Assembly: GCF_039521745.1 (NCBI RefSeq)
Contig: NZ_BAAACT010000151.1
DNA length: 64,000 nucleotides
DNA from: Faecalicatena contorta
Lineage (GTDB): Bacteria > Bacillota > Clostridia > Lachnospirales > Lachnospiraceae
Reading direction: 5' to 3' (one strand)
The notes beneath the pieces were generated by a model. It saw only the letters and a list, made by a program, of their open reading frames with translations, ran no database searches and was not told the DNA's origin. A program made the translations under genes and the position numbers. Every line of letters starts with the position of its first letter. Position 1 is the stretch's first letter. Shown in pieces: positions 31,883-40,528 of this stretch.

Positions 31883-32896
31883 TTAAAATGTTATAATTGT
31901 CTTCACAATTTCGGCACCTTCCGAGATCGTTTCCTCAAAAGCTTTTTGTATCTCCTCCAATGGATATACTCTGGAAATCATCGTATCTGCATTAATCTGC
32001 CCTTCCTCTAGCCACTGCATTACTTTTGGGAATTGATGGCAGTTCATTCTTGAACCAACTAAAGTAAGTTCTTTCTTTGTGATTTTCACAGGAGGAATAC
32101 CGGCTGGATTAGAATCAAACCCAATTACAGCAATGCGCCCACAAGGAGCAGCCATATCTACTGTCTGTTCTGTTAACGGAGCTGCACCAACGGCATCAAT
32201 CACTACAGAAGCCCCTCCTGGAGAAAAACGCTCCACCGCCTCTCTCAGAGATTCCTTATTACTGTTCACGGTAACGTCCGCTCCTGCCTCCCTTGCTTTG
32301 GAAAGTTTTGCGTCAACCACGTCCGCAACCAGTACCTTCGCTCCTAAGCCTTTTGCCGCCTGTGCAACACAGATTCCGATTGTTCCGCTTCCGATAATAA
32401 CCACAGTGTCTTCTGATGATGCCATTGTTCTGGACAGTATATTCGCCGCAATTGAGAACGGTTCTGCCAGTGCGGCCTGTTCGTATGATATTTTGCTGTC
32501 GAACGGATATAAGTGTTTTTCTTCCACCACAACATAATCCTGAAAGCCGCCATCCATCTGAACCCCATAGCATTTTACATCATTGCATACATTCTCGTGG
32601 CCTGTACGGCAGGTCATACATTCCCCGCAGGAAAATACCGGATCCAGGACTACACTGTCCCCAACTTTCACTCTGGTCACACTTTTTCCTGTCTGTTTCA
32701 CTAAACCAGACAACTCATGCCCCATAACTCTAGGGTATTCCACATCTGCGCGTTCGCCCTTAAAAATATGTATATCAGTTCCACAGATACCTACTGCCTT
32801 AATTTCTACTAAGACTTCGTTTTCTGATTTTATTGCGGGCATTTCCTCTTCAATTAATTTAATTGTATTCGCAGAAATCAGTTTTGCAGCTCTCAT
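31883..32896 (-). CDS. Zinc-dependent sugar (acid) dehydrogenase, medium-chain type
   Basis: A 337-residue medium-chain alcohol dehydrogenase. Catalytic zinc ligands lie in GICGTD (Cys38) and GHE (His and Glu near 60); the structural zinc has four Cys in FSCGECMTCRTGHENVC; the NAD-binding loop is VVIIGSGTIGICVAQAA. Similar to L-galactonate and sorbitol dehydrogenases. In the agarolytic anhydrogalactose route a 2-keto-3-deoxy-L-galactonate 5-dehydrogenase is needed, and this enzyme or the SDR at 35060 fits that step. GGAGATTAA lies before the ATG. Confidence 0.85.
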   Translation of the reverse strand: MRAAKLISANTIKLIEEEMPAIKSENEVLVEIKAVGICGTDIHIFKGERADVEYPRVMGHELSGLVKQTGKSVTRVKVGDSVVLDPVFSCGECMTCRTGHENVCNDVKCYGVQMDGGFQDYVVVEEKHLYPFDSKISYEQAALAEPFSIAANILSRTMASSEDTVVIIGSGTIGICVAQAAKGLGAKVLVADVVDAKLSKAREAGADVTVNSNKESLREAVERFSPGGASVVIDAVGAAPLTEQTVDMAAPCGRIAVIGFDSNPAGIPPVKITKKELTLVGSRMNCHQFPKVMQWLEEGQINADTMISRVYPLEEIQKAFEETISEGAEIVKTIITF

Positions 32897-32995
32897 GTTT
32901 AATCTCCTCTCATCTTTTGCGGATGCTTGATATCTTTTTGTGCATCCGCTTATTATTTGGCATTATTATTCATATTTTATTTAATAAACCATCGT

Positions 32996-34021
32996 CTATC
33001 TCACCATTTCAGCATCAGCACCGGTATTTTGGTGGGCTTTGATAACTGTTTCAATTTCTTCGCAAGAAGATGCCTGCATATCTCCCGGGATTGTATTTTT
33101 CACTGCTCCTGCAGCATTACCAAACTCAAGTGCTTTCCGGCAGCTGCCATCATTGCTCAGCAGCCCATACAATACCCCAGAAATATAGGCATCCCCACTT
33201 CCTATTCTGTCTATAACTTCAATATTTACATAAGGCGGTTCTTCCAGATATGCATCATTTAATTTGTCATAAATTATTGACCCAAACGTATGCAGACGTG
33301 GAGAATGTACTACCCGCTGCGTTGAAGCCACAACATGAATTGAATATTCGTCTGCCAGTTCACGCATAATTGTCTTAATATCTCCCGTTTTCTTAAAAGT
33401 GAGCCTTGCGGTATCTTCTGAACAGAAAAAAATATCGACATAAGAAAGTATTTCCTCAATAGCTGTGCGTGCTTCTGGGCCACTCCACAAATTACTCCTG
33501 TAATTCACATCAAATGAAATCAGCGCTCCCGCTTCTTTGAATTTTTTCATCATATTGACTGCTGTTTTTCTCGTGTTTTCACATAAAGCCAAAGTAATAC
33601 CAGTAGTATGGAAACATCTGGCTGAGGAATATATCTCATCTCCGAATTCTTCTGTGCTAATTTTCAACATAGATGTATGCATCCTGTCGTATACTATTCT
33701 GGGTTTCCTTGGATACGCACCGTTTTCGTAGTAATATATGCCTAACCTGCCGTTTTTCATTTTATCATAAACAAGATACTCATCACTGACCCCTACAAAT
33801 CTGATCTTGTTTCTAGCATAAATGCCTATATCATTATCAGGTATTTTTGATATAATTCCTGTACGCAGCCCGAGAAGAGATGCCCCGCTTAAAACATTCA
33901 GCTCCGCTCCGCCTACTTGTTTCTCAAAGTTATCCTCCCGCACTATCCGCTCATTCTGTGGCGGTGACAGGCGCAAAAGTATTTCCCCCAGCGACAGGAC
34001 ATCGAATTTTGTGATTCCCAT
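32996..34021 (-). CDS. kdgK: PfkB family kinase, probable 2-keto-3-deoxygluconate kinase
   Basis: A 341-residue ribokinase-family enzyme. It starts MGITKFDVLSLGEILLRLSP; substrate loop VGGAELNVLSGASLLG, and the second PfkB motif DRIGSGDAYISG with catalytic Asp near residue 263. KDG kinases carry this GEILLRLSP start. It would phosphorylate 2-keto-3-deoxygluconate to KDPG for the adjacent aldolase. The ATG at 34021 is chosen for its AAGGAGG; upstream codons to 34075 lack one. The upstream gene lies 63 bases away. Confidence 0.85.
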   Translation of the reverse strand: MGITKFDVLSLGEILLRLSPPQNERIVREDNFEKQVGGAELNVLSGASLLGLRTGIISKIPDNDIGIYARNKIRFVGVSDEYLVYDKMKNGRLGIYYYENGAYPRKPRIVYDRMHTSMLKISTEEFGDEIYSSARCFHTTGITLALCENTRKTAVNMMKKFKEAGALISFDVNYRSNLWSGPEARTAIEEILSYVDIFFCSEDTARLTFKKTGDIKTIMRELADEYSIHVVASTQRVVHSPRLHTFGSIIYDKLNDAYLEEPPYVNIEVIDRIGSGDAYISGVLYGLLSNDGSCRKALEFGNAAGAVKNTIPGDMQASSCEEIETVIKAHQNTGADAEMVR

Positions 34022-34084
34022 TTTTACCTCCTTATATGCTGACAGGGAATGCTTGCACATCCCCCGCCTCCTCATGGAATCAAG

Positions 34085-35044
34085 CTATTGCTGAATCAAA
34101 TGCACAGCAAACCCACCGATTTCTTCTTTCAGATATAACAATATTAGTTTACCATCCTGATATTTTGCCGTCTCCATATTAAACAGGATTCCCTGTCTCG
34201 ACAAATATTCTACTGCTCTTGGTACGCTGTTTACAGATACTGCAATATGTCCATTCTTTCCAAGATAAGGTGACTTCATCATTTCAATTCCCTCTCCTGC
34301 AAATACGGAACCATTTCCGCTTTTATTCATGAATCCGAAAAGAGTTTGAAATCTATCGGCTGCATGTTCTGCTTCCTCTGCATCTTTGCAGTTCATACCA
34401 ATGTGCTTCAGATTAAATCCCAGCATAGTCATTACCGCTTCCCGTGTAAGCTCTTTAATTTTTTCAAAAGATCCATTCTTTATCAAATCACTTTTTACCA
34501 TCCAGCTTCCACCACAGGCAACAATTTTATCAAATGCAAGATATTCATTTAGATTCTTAATATTGATTCCGCCTGTTGGCATAAACATCATGTTTGTATA
34601 TGCTGCTGACATAGACTTTATCATATTCAGCCCGCCTGATGCCTCTGCCGGAAAAAACTTGACAGTATCAAGTCCCAGCTCTAATGCCTGCTCTATCTGA
34701 CCCGGATTGGTCACCCCCGGCACAATAGGAATTCCTTTATCCTGACAATGCTGTACGACCTTTGGATTCAGGCCTGGGCTGACTATAAATTTTGCCCCAG
34801 CCTCCACAGCCTTGTCAGCCTGCTCTGTCGTCAGTACCGTGCCAGCACCAACTATCATATCCGGATACTCCTGCACCATGATACGAATGGATTCCTCAGC
34901 TGCTTCTGTGCGGAAGGTTATCTCGGCACAGGGAAGCCCACCTTCACGCAAAGCTTTCGCCAGCGGCGCTGCATCCTTTGCATCATTCAAAACAACCACC
35001 GGAACGATTCCCAGGCTCTGTATTCTCTTCAAAACCACGTCCAT
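34085..35044 (-). CDS. KDPG/KHG aldolase fused to a VOC-like domain
   Basis: A 319-residue protein. Residues 1-210 are a class I 2-keto-3-deoxy-6-phosphogluconate aldolase, with GAGTVLTTEQA, the Schiff-base Lys129 in TVKFFPAEA and the phosphate loop MPTGGINIKNL; it cleaves KDPG to pyruvate and glyceraldehyde-3-phosphate. Residues about 211-319 (LKHIGMNCKDAEEAEHAADR, then GHIAVSVNSVPRAVEYLSRQ) resemble a glyoxalase/VOC fold half, absent from ordinary aldolases of about 210 residues. Its role is unknown. Located between KDG kinase and SDR genes of the same pathway. Confidence 0.9.
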   Translation of the reverse strand: MDVVLKRIQSLGIVPVVVLNDAKDAAPLAKALREGGLPCAEITFRTEAAEESIRIMVQEYPDMIVGAGTVLTTEQADKAVEAGAKFIVSPGLNPKVVQHCQDKGIPIVPGVTNPGQIEQALELGLDTVKFFPAEASGGLNMIKSMSAAYTNMMFMPTGGINIKNLNEYLAFDKIVACGGSWMVKSDLIKNGSFEKIKELTREAVMTMLGFNLKHIGMNCKDAEEAEHAADRFQTLFGFMNKSGNGSVFAGEGIEMMKSPYLGKNGHIAVSVNSVPRAVEYLSRQGILFNMETAKYQDGKLILLYLKEEIGGFAVHLIQQ

Positions 35045-35059
35045 GCTTCTCTCCTCTTT

Positions 35060-35860
35060 TTATTTAGGCTGCTTTCCAATATACGCCAGAATTCCGCCGT
35101 CCACATACAGCACATGCCCATTTACAAAATTCGATGCATCAGATGCAAGGAAGACTGCCGGACCTGCAAGGTCTGAAGGGTCTCCCCAACGCGCTGCCGG
35201 TGTTTTTGAAATAATAAACTGGTCAAAAGGATGGCGGCTTCCGTCTTCCTGCGGTTCTCTTAACGGAGCGGTCTGAGGCGTGGCAATATAACCGGGCCCT
35301 ATTCCATTACACTGTATATTGTACTCGCCATATTCGGAACAGATATTCCTCGTCAGCATCTTCAGACCGCCTTTTGCTGCCGCATAAGCTGATACTGTCT
35401 CACGCCCAAGCTCACTCATCATGGAGCAGATGTTAATGATCTTCCCATGCCCTTTTTTAATCATAGAAGGAATGACTGCCTTTGATACAATAAATGGAGC
35501 ATTTAAATCCACATCAATTACCTGCCGGAATTCTTCTACCGTCATCTCACACATAGGTATTCTTTTAATGATACCTGCATTATTCACTAAAATATCAATA
35601 ATCCCAACTTCTTTTTCTACCTTCTCTACAAGCGCATTCACTTGCTTTTCATCCGTTACATCACATACGTATCCACGTGCTTTGATCCCGCACTCTTCGT
35701 ATGCTGCCAATCCTTTATCAACCAGCTCCTGTTTAATGTCATTAAATACAATTGTCGCACCTGCTTCTGCATACCCTTTTGCAATTGCAAAACCAATACC
35801 ATAAGACGCACCTGTAATCAGTGCTATTTTTCCTTCCAACGAAAACATTCTATTCTCCAT
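35060..35860 (-). CDS. Short-chain dehydrogenase, gluconate 5-dehydrogenase/KduD-like
   Basis: A 266-residue SDR. Rossmann motif TGASYGIG near residues 17-24, NNAG at about 94, active-site Ser in ICSMMSELGRE followed by Tyr-x-x-x-Lys in SAYAAAKGG. It resembles gluconate 5-dehydrogenase and KduD, which reduce 2,5-diketo-3-deoxy acids. In the known anhydro-L-galactose pathway a 2,5-diketo-3-deoxy-L-galactonate reductase gives KDG, and this enzyme is the natural candidate. GGAGG precedes the ATG. Confidence 0.87.
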   Translation of the reverse strand: MENRMFSLEGKIALITGASYGIGFAIAKGYAEAGATIVFNDIKQELVDKGLAAYEECGIKARGYVCDVTDEKQVNALVEKVEKEVGIIDILVNNAGIIKRIPMCEMTVEEFRQVIDVDLNAPFIVSKAVIPSMIKKGHGKIINICSMMSELGRETVSAYAAAKGGLKMLTRNICSEYGEYNIQCNGIGPGYIATPQTAPLREPQEDGSRHPFDQFIISKTPAARWGDPSDLAGPAVFLASDASNFVNGHVLYVDGGILAYIGKQPK

Positions 35861-35957
35861 TTTTTACCTCCATCTAAAAGTTTAATCCTTATTTTTAACA
35901 ACACAACACTGTTCTGCTCCTACTGATTCAGACTCTTCCATCCCCAACTTTGATTTT

Positions 35958-37052
35958 CTACTTCTGTTGATAAGGACGCAGCATATCCCAGTCAAATTCT
36001 ACCCCTGTCCCTGGTTCCTTACTGGTATCAAGATACCCTTCCTTTACGATAAGCGGCTCCACTGTGTACTGATAAATGGGGAAACTGTGGAATTCCACAT
36101 ATCCTCTGTTGTCCAGGGCCCCCAGGACATTTGCGTGAAGCTCCTGCATTCCATGTGAATGCACCTTTAAGGAATATTCTTCTGCCAGAGCGCCTACTTT
36201 CATAAATCCCGTAATTCCGCATACATTAGAACAATCAGGGATAGGGCAACTGATTCTGCCTATTTTAATTGCCAGCTCGTGTTCATAAATGGAATGCAGA
36301 TTTTCACCCATGGCAATCGGTATTGATGTAGCCTGTCCAATTCTTGCATACCCTTCATAATCATCCGGATTTGTTGGTTCTTCCAACCATCCGACATTAT
36401 ATTCTTCCAATTGGCGTGCCATCCGGATTGCCTGCTCAACAGACCATACCATATTGGCATCCACCATAAAAAGTGCTTCATTACCAAGCAACTTTCTTAC
36501 TGCTTTTACTCTCTGGATATCTTCCTCTTCCTTTTCCCTTCCCAGTTTTATCTTGATTGCAGTATGCCCCGCCTTCAGCTGCGTCTCAATGTTTTCAAGC
36601 AGTTCCTTTTCTGAATACATTAAGTCAATACCACCGTAATAAGTTCGTACTTTATTCGTCCCTGTTCCATTAACGTCTCTTAATGCCATCTTCTTCGTCT
36701 TGAGTTCGATATCCCAAAACGCAATATCCAAAGCCGAAATCGCAAAAGAAGCAACACCACCTCTTGCCACATAATGAATATGTTGATTCATATAGTCGTT
36801 CATCTCATACGGTGTTTTCATTTCAAGTCCAATCAGCTGCGGTATCAGGTCATTCTCCAGCATTTTCGCAATTGCCGCTCCCCCGAAGCCACCGGTGTAT
36901 GTATAACCAACCCCGCTTCTGCCATCTTCAAGCATAACAGTTGCTGTCACAAGTTCAAAAAAATCGTGTTTTCCATGAAGAGCATCAACCAGATTTCCTT
37001 CCAAAGGTACTCTGAAATACTCTATTTTTATTTGCTTTATGATATTTGACAT
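35958..37052 (-). CDS. Probable 3,6-anhydro-L-galactonate cycloisomerase (enolase superfamily)
   Basis: A 364-residue mandelate racemase-type enolase superfamily enzyme. Lys pair KIK at 167-169, metal ligands Asp198 (VDANM), Glu224 (WLEEP) and Glu250 (MGENLHS), and His300 in HSHGMQELH. From memory the segments HGKHDFFELVTATVMLEDG, GYTYTGGFGG, HIHYVARGG, GENLHSI, PDCSNVCGITG, HGMQELH and EPGTGVEFDWD match the characterised Vibrio anhydrogalactonate cycloisomerase closely. It would open the anhydro ring to give 2-keto-3-deoxy-galactonate. The neighbouring aldehyde dehydrogenase would supply its substrate. A close galactarate/talarate-type dehydratase remains the alternative. Confidence 0.8.
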   Translation of the reverse strand: MSNIIKQIKIEYFRVPLEGNLVDALHGKHDFFELVTATVMLEDGRSGVGYTYTGGFGGAAIAKMLENDLIPQLIGLEMKTPYEMNDYMNQHIHYVARGGVASFAISALDIAFWDIELKTKKMALRDVNGTGTNKVRTYYGGIDLMYSEKELLENIETQLKAGHTAIKIKLGREKEEEDIQRVKAVRKLLGNEALFMVDANMVWSVEQAIRMARQLEEYNVGWLEEPTNPDDYEGYARIGQATSIPIAMGENLHSIYEHELAIKIGRISCPIPDCSNVCGITGFMKVGALAEEYSLKVHSHGMQELHANVLGALDNRGYVEFHSFPIYQYTVEPLIVKEGYLDTSKEPGTGVEFDWDMLRPYQQK

Positions 37053-37063
37053 GTTCTCTACTC

Positions 37064-38509
37064 CTAATAATTATAGTTCATATAAACTGTTTTTTTCTGA
37101 AGGTAACCTTCCAGTCCATGCTTACCATCTTCACCACCAATGCCACTTAATTTATATCCATTATGGAACGCATTTACCATCTCACCATTTTCTCTGTTTG
37201 TATACACTTCTCCGAATTCCAGCTCGTTCACTGCACGCATAATATTTTTTGCATTGTTTGTAAATAAATAAGCAGACAGCCCATAATCGCAGTCATTTGC
37301 AAACAATAGTGCTTCATCAAAATCCTTAACCTTCATAATTGGAAGAACCGGCCCAAAGGTTTCCTTCTGCATCAGCTCATTCTTATTATCATCTACCTCT
37401 ACAATCATTGGATACAGCCAATTACCGTTCTGTGTCGGCTTCACATCAGGAGTCATATCCAAAAGTATCTTCCCACCCTCTTCCAGAGATTTTTGAACCA
37501 TCTGATGAATCTTATCAACCTCTGCACGGTTTACCTTCGGACCAATATCTGTTCCTGGTGCCTTAGGGTCTCCAACAATCAGCTTCTTTGTCTCTTCGGC
37601 CAGTTTTTGTTTGAATTCTTCATATACATTTTCATGAATATACATGCGTTCATTGCAGGTACATATCTGCCCGCAGTTTGAAAATCGGGAGATAACAGCG
37701 CACTTCACAGCCTTATCTAAATCAGCATCGTCCATAACAATAAAGGGGGCCTTACCTCCCAATTCCAGACGTACAGCCACACAATTATCCGCTGCTGCTC
37801 TGAACACCTCAAGTCCGGCATTGGTACTGCCCGTCAATGTTACAAGCTTTACGATCTGATTCCGTACCAGGGCATCTCCAACCACTCTTCCTGAACCAGT
37901 AATAAAATTCAGGACACCTGCCGGAAGACTGCTTTTCCCTGCAATCAGTTCTCCAAACCTCATGACTGTGAGCGGGGTTTCTGATGGGGGCTTGACAATC
38001 ATTGTATTGCCACATACCAGAGCATTTCCTATTTTTCTTGCTGCCAAAGCCAGCGGGAAATTCCACGCTACAATTCCTACTGTAACTCCGAAAGGAACCC
38101 TCTGAATCCAAGCCTGCTCATTCTCCATCTCAGACGTTACAATCTCACCTTCAATTCGGCGAGCAGATTCAGCAGCATATCTTAAGAATCCCGCAGCCCC
38201 TTCTACCTCACCGATTGCTTCATGCAGCGGCTTACCATGCTCAGTAGTAAGAAGATCTGATAACTCTTCCTTGTTATCCATCAGAAGTTCTGCTAACTCA
38301 ATCAAATAATCCCCTCGCTGTTTGGCTGTTAGTTTCCGCCAATCTCTTTGGGCCCGCTGAGACGACAGAAGTGCTGCCTGTGCATCTTCTTTTGTTCCTC
38401 TTGGAACACTGCCGATCACTTCATTGTCCATCGGGTTCAGTACATCAATTACTTCTCCGGATACCGATGGAACTAATTTCCCGTCAATCAAATTTTTAAA
38501 ATTATACAT
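37064..38509 (-). CDS. Aldehyde dehydrogenase, candidate 3,6-anhydrogalactose dehydrogenase
   Basis: A 481-residue NAD(P)-dependent aldehyde dehydrogenase of the AldA (lactaldehyde/glycolaldehyde) type. Landmarks: VAWNFPLALAARK, LTGSTNAGLEVF, general base Glu in RLELGGKAPF, catalytic Cys in NCGQICTCNERM, and ETFGPVLPIMKV. It is the first gene of the catabolic run that continues with the cycloisomerase 12 bases after it. In agar-degrading bacteria the first oxidation of 3,6-anhydro-L-galactose is done by such an enzyme, so this role is inferred. Start at ATG 38509 (AAGGAG seven bases upstream) rather than the GTG at 38515. Confidence 0.87.
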   Translation of the reverse strand: MYNFKNLIDGKLVPSVSGEVIDVLNPMDNEVIGSVPRGTKEDAQAALLSSQRAQRDWRKLTAKQRGDYLIELAELLMDNKEELSDLLTTEHGKPLHEAIGEVEGAAGFLRYAAESARRIEGEIVTSEMENEQAWIQRVPFGVTVGIVAWNFPLALAARKIGNALVCGNTMIVKPPSETPLTVMRFGELIAGKSSLPAGVLNFITGSGRVVGDALVRNQIVKLVTLTGSTNAGLEVFRAAADNCVAVRLELGGKAPFIVMDDADLDKAVKCAVISRFSNCGQICTCNERMYIHENVYEEFKQKLAEETKKLIVGDPKAPGTDIGPKVNRAEVDKIHQMVQKSLEEGGKILLDMTPDVKPTQNGNWLYPMIVEVDDNKNELMQKETFGPVLPIMKVKDFDEALLFANDCDYGLSAYLFTNNAKNIMRAVNELEFGEVYTNRENGEMVNAFHNGYKLSGIGGEDGKHGLEGYLQKKTVYMNYNY

Positions 38510-38515
38510 TAGCAC

Positions 38516-38964
38516 TCTCCTTTTTTTATTTATTGTATACTATTTTAAAGAAAAAATCAATTTTTTTGTATAATTAATTATTTAATTTTTTTATATGCTG
38601 CTGTTTACAAACAGATCCGTGAACTAATGCCATCTAGTTAGCGATTGAATAATTCTATTCAGGAATAGGAAATATTTTCTTTTCATTAATAACAAACCTT
38701 CAAGCTCTGCGCTTACATTTGCTGAGTCCGTAATCTTGTCTGATTTTGTCTCTAAACGGCAGTTATTAATACGTATCTCCTCTGTTGCCACAAGCTTAAC
38801 AGGTTTCCATATTTTAAATGGTATCAATCCTGTTTAGGAATCCCTCCGTCATGTCCTGCTCGGGCTTCAAACGCTCTATCCGTCAATTGTAACCACTGAA
38901 ATCCTGTGTCCTTCTGCCATTGTTACGGAAATTTATAAACCTTTATTTTCCTATACTCTTAATT
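38516..38964. other. Intergenic region with promoter-like AT tract and gene remnants
   Basis: The first 100 bases are an AT-rich tract that probably carries the leftward promoter for the aldehyde dehydrogenase operon. Farther right, minus-strand translations contain interrupted pieces: IPFKIWKPVKLVATEEIRIN (near 38825-38766) recalls the hinge of GH2-type glycosidases, and RAFEARAGHDGG lies upstream in another frame. These look like debris from decayed genes. Confidence 0.35.
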
Positions 38965-40524
38965 TTACAAATTGTTCATGCGTGAGTGTCTTTCCCTCTC
39001 ATATTCTCTTGGGGTCATCCCAACGCGTTTTTTGAATGAACGTCCAAAATGTTCCACACTTTTATAACCTACTGCATCACTGATATCCGCCAACCTCATG
39101 TTTGTATTCTTAAGCAGCTTTTTGGCGGCTTCCATCCTTATGTCAGTTAGATATTCTACAAATGTGATCCCTGTTTCCTTCTTGAATTTCACACTGAAAT
39201 ACTTTTCATTCAATCCTACTATACTGGCTGCATCTGTAAGATTCAGACTGGGGTCTCTATAATTATCCTTTAGATAATAAATCACCGTTTCAACGCTGCC
39301 ATCTGTCCCTATATATTTCTCTCTGTGTGAACCTCCATATTTGTTCTGGAGATAATCCATCAGCCAGCGGTTATAGTTGGCTATCCACATCATCATTGTA
39401 CTGCTCTCATCCAGCCGCGACAGCTTTTCATTAAAATCTATTCCCCCCCACAGCCTTTGTATAGAATCACCTATTTCTTCTAAAAATAAGGACTCAAAGT
39501 ATAATAGTTCCATGCAGGTTTTCTTAGTCCCATCCAGACTTGTACATATCTGGCTGTTAAAAATGTCCGACTGGCATTCCAGCATTTTTTCTCCATCCAG
39601 CATTTTAAACGCCTGCAGAATCCCCCTGTACTTCTCCTGATTTGCCAAAGCTTCGCTCCACCGGAAACCTTCCACAGAGTCCTCTGTGAAAATACTGTTT
39701 TTTCCAAATATATGCCGCACCGACATTCTTTGCTCTGCCTGATATATGCAATCGTTAAGTCTATCCTCTCCCCTGGACCAATCACTTACTCCAATATAAA
39801 CATCCACATTCATATAAGTCTTTATTACCTGCATCAACCGTAATCCAAACGAATATATCTGCTCCGTCCGGATTCGGCCGGATCTATAGCAGATCAGCAG
39901 ACTGGCGCCGGAATATTCGATAATAAAACTGTGGTTTGCAATTCTAGGAATCTGCATGATGATTTTCCTTATCGTGGCAGCCATCTCTCTTTCCGCATGG
40001 GAAAAACTGCTTTGTGCCGTGCCTGCATCAGCCACTTTTACCACAAGGCAGTAATAGTCCTCCAGAAGGGGGGGGACTGATTTCCTATTGTTCATAACCA
40101 TATCACGGAACAGCTCTTCTTTCGTCACATTTTCTATTATATTGCTTTCCTGTAGTTTTTTCTTTACTTTCAACACTAATTTTTTTAATGACTCTGGATT
40201 CAATTCTGTTTTCAGCAAATAATCTTCTATACCATATTTGAAGCCTTCCCTGACGAGGTCAAAATCACTATAAGCGCTGACAGCAATGATTTGTATTGTA
40301 TTGTTTATTTTTCTGATTTCACTGATTAGCCTAATCCCCCCCATAATGGGCATCTTCATATCTGTTATGATCAAATGGACGGTGGCTGTTTCTAAGAACT
40401 CCAATGCTGCCTTCCCATTCTCCACCGCACCGACAACATCAAACCCAAGTTCCTCCCAGTCCAGCAAACTTCGAATGCCTATGCGGTTCGTCATATCATC
40501 GTCAACAAGCAGTACATGATACAT
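38965..40524 (-). CDS. Response regulator with AraC DNA-binding domain (YesN-like)
   Basis: A 519-residue two-component regulator. Receiver domain at 1-120 with phospho-accepting Asp55 in LIITDMKMPIMGG; a helical middle; and a C-terminal AraC/XylS double helix-turn-helix (about 415-515: NLTDAASIVGLNEKYFSVKF, then LADISDAVGYKSVEHFGRSF). Partner of the sensor kinase encoded four bases upstream. The ATG at 40524 is set by GGAGGGTGATGTA. It most likely activates the flanking sugar import and catabolic operons in response to extracellular oligosaccharide. Confidence 0.92.
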   Translation of the reverse strand: MYHVLLVDDDMTNRIGIRSLLDWEELGFDVVGAVENGKAALEFLETATVHLIITDMKMPIMGGIRLISEIRKINNTIQIIAVSAYSDFDLVREGFKYGIEDYLLKTELNPESLKKLVLKVKKKLQESNIIENVTKEELFRDMVMNNRKSVPPLLEDYYCLVVKVADAGTAQSSFSHAEREMAATIRKIIMQIPRIANHSFIIEYSGASLLICYRSGRIRTEQIYSFGLRLMQVIKTYMNVDVYIGVSDWSRGEDRLNDCIYQAEQRMSVRHIFGKNSIFTEDSVEGFRWSEALANQEKYRGILQAFKMLDGEKMLECQSDIFNSQICTSLDGTKKTCMELLYFESLFLEEIGDSIQRLWGGIDFNEKLSRLDESSTMMMWIANYNRWLMDYLQNKYGGSHREKYIGTDGSVETVIYYLKDNYRDPSLNLTDAASIVGLNEKYFSVKFKKETGITFVEYLTDIRMEAAKKLLKNTNMRLADISDAVGYKSVEHFGRSFKKRVGMTPREYERERHSRMNNL

Positions 40525-40528
40525 TACA

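Noticed and set aside
37064..37566. Plus-strand ORFs opposite the chromosomal sugar genes
   Set aside because: All are short, lack ribosome binding sites and mirror strong minus-strand genes.
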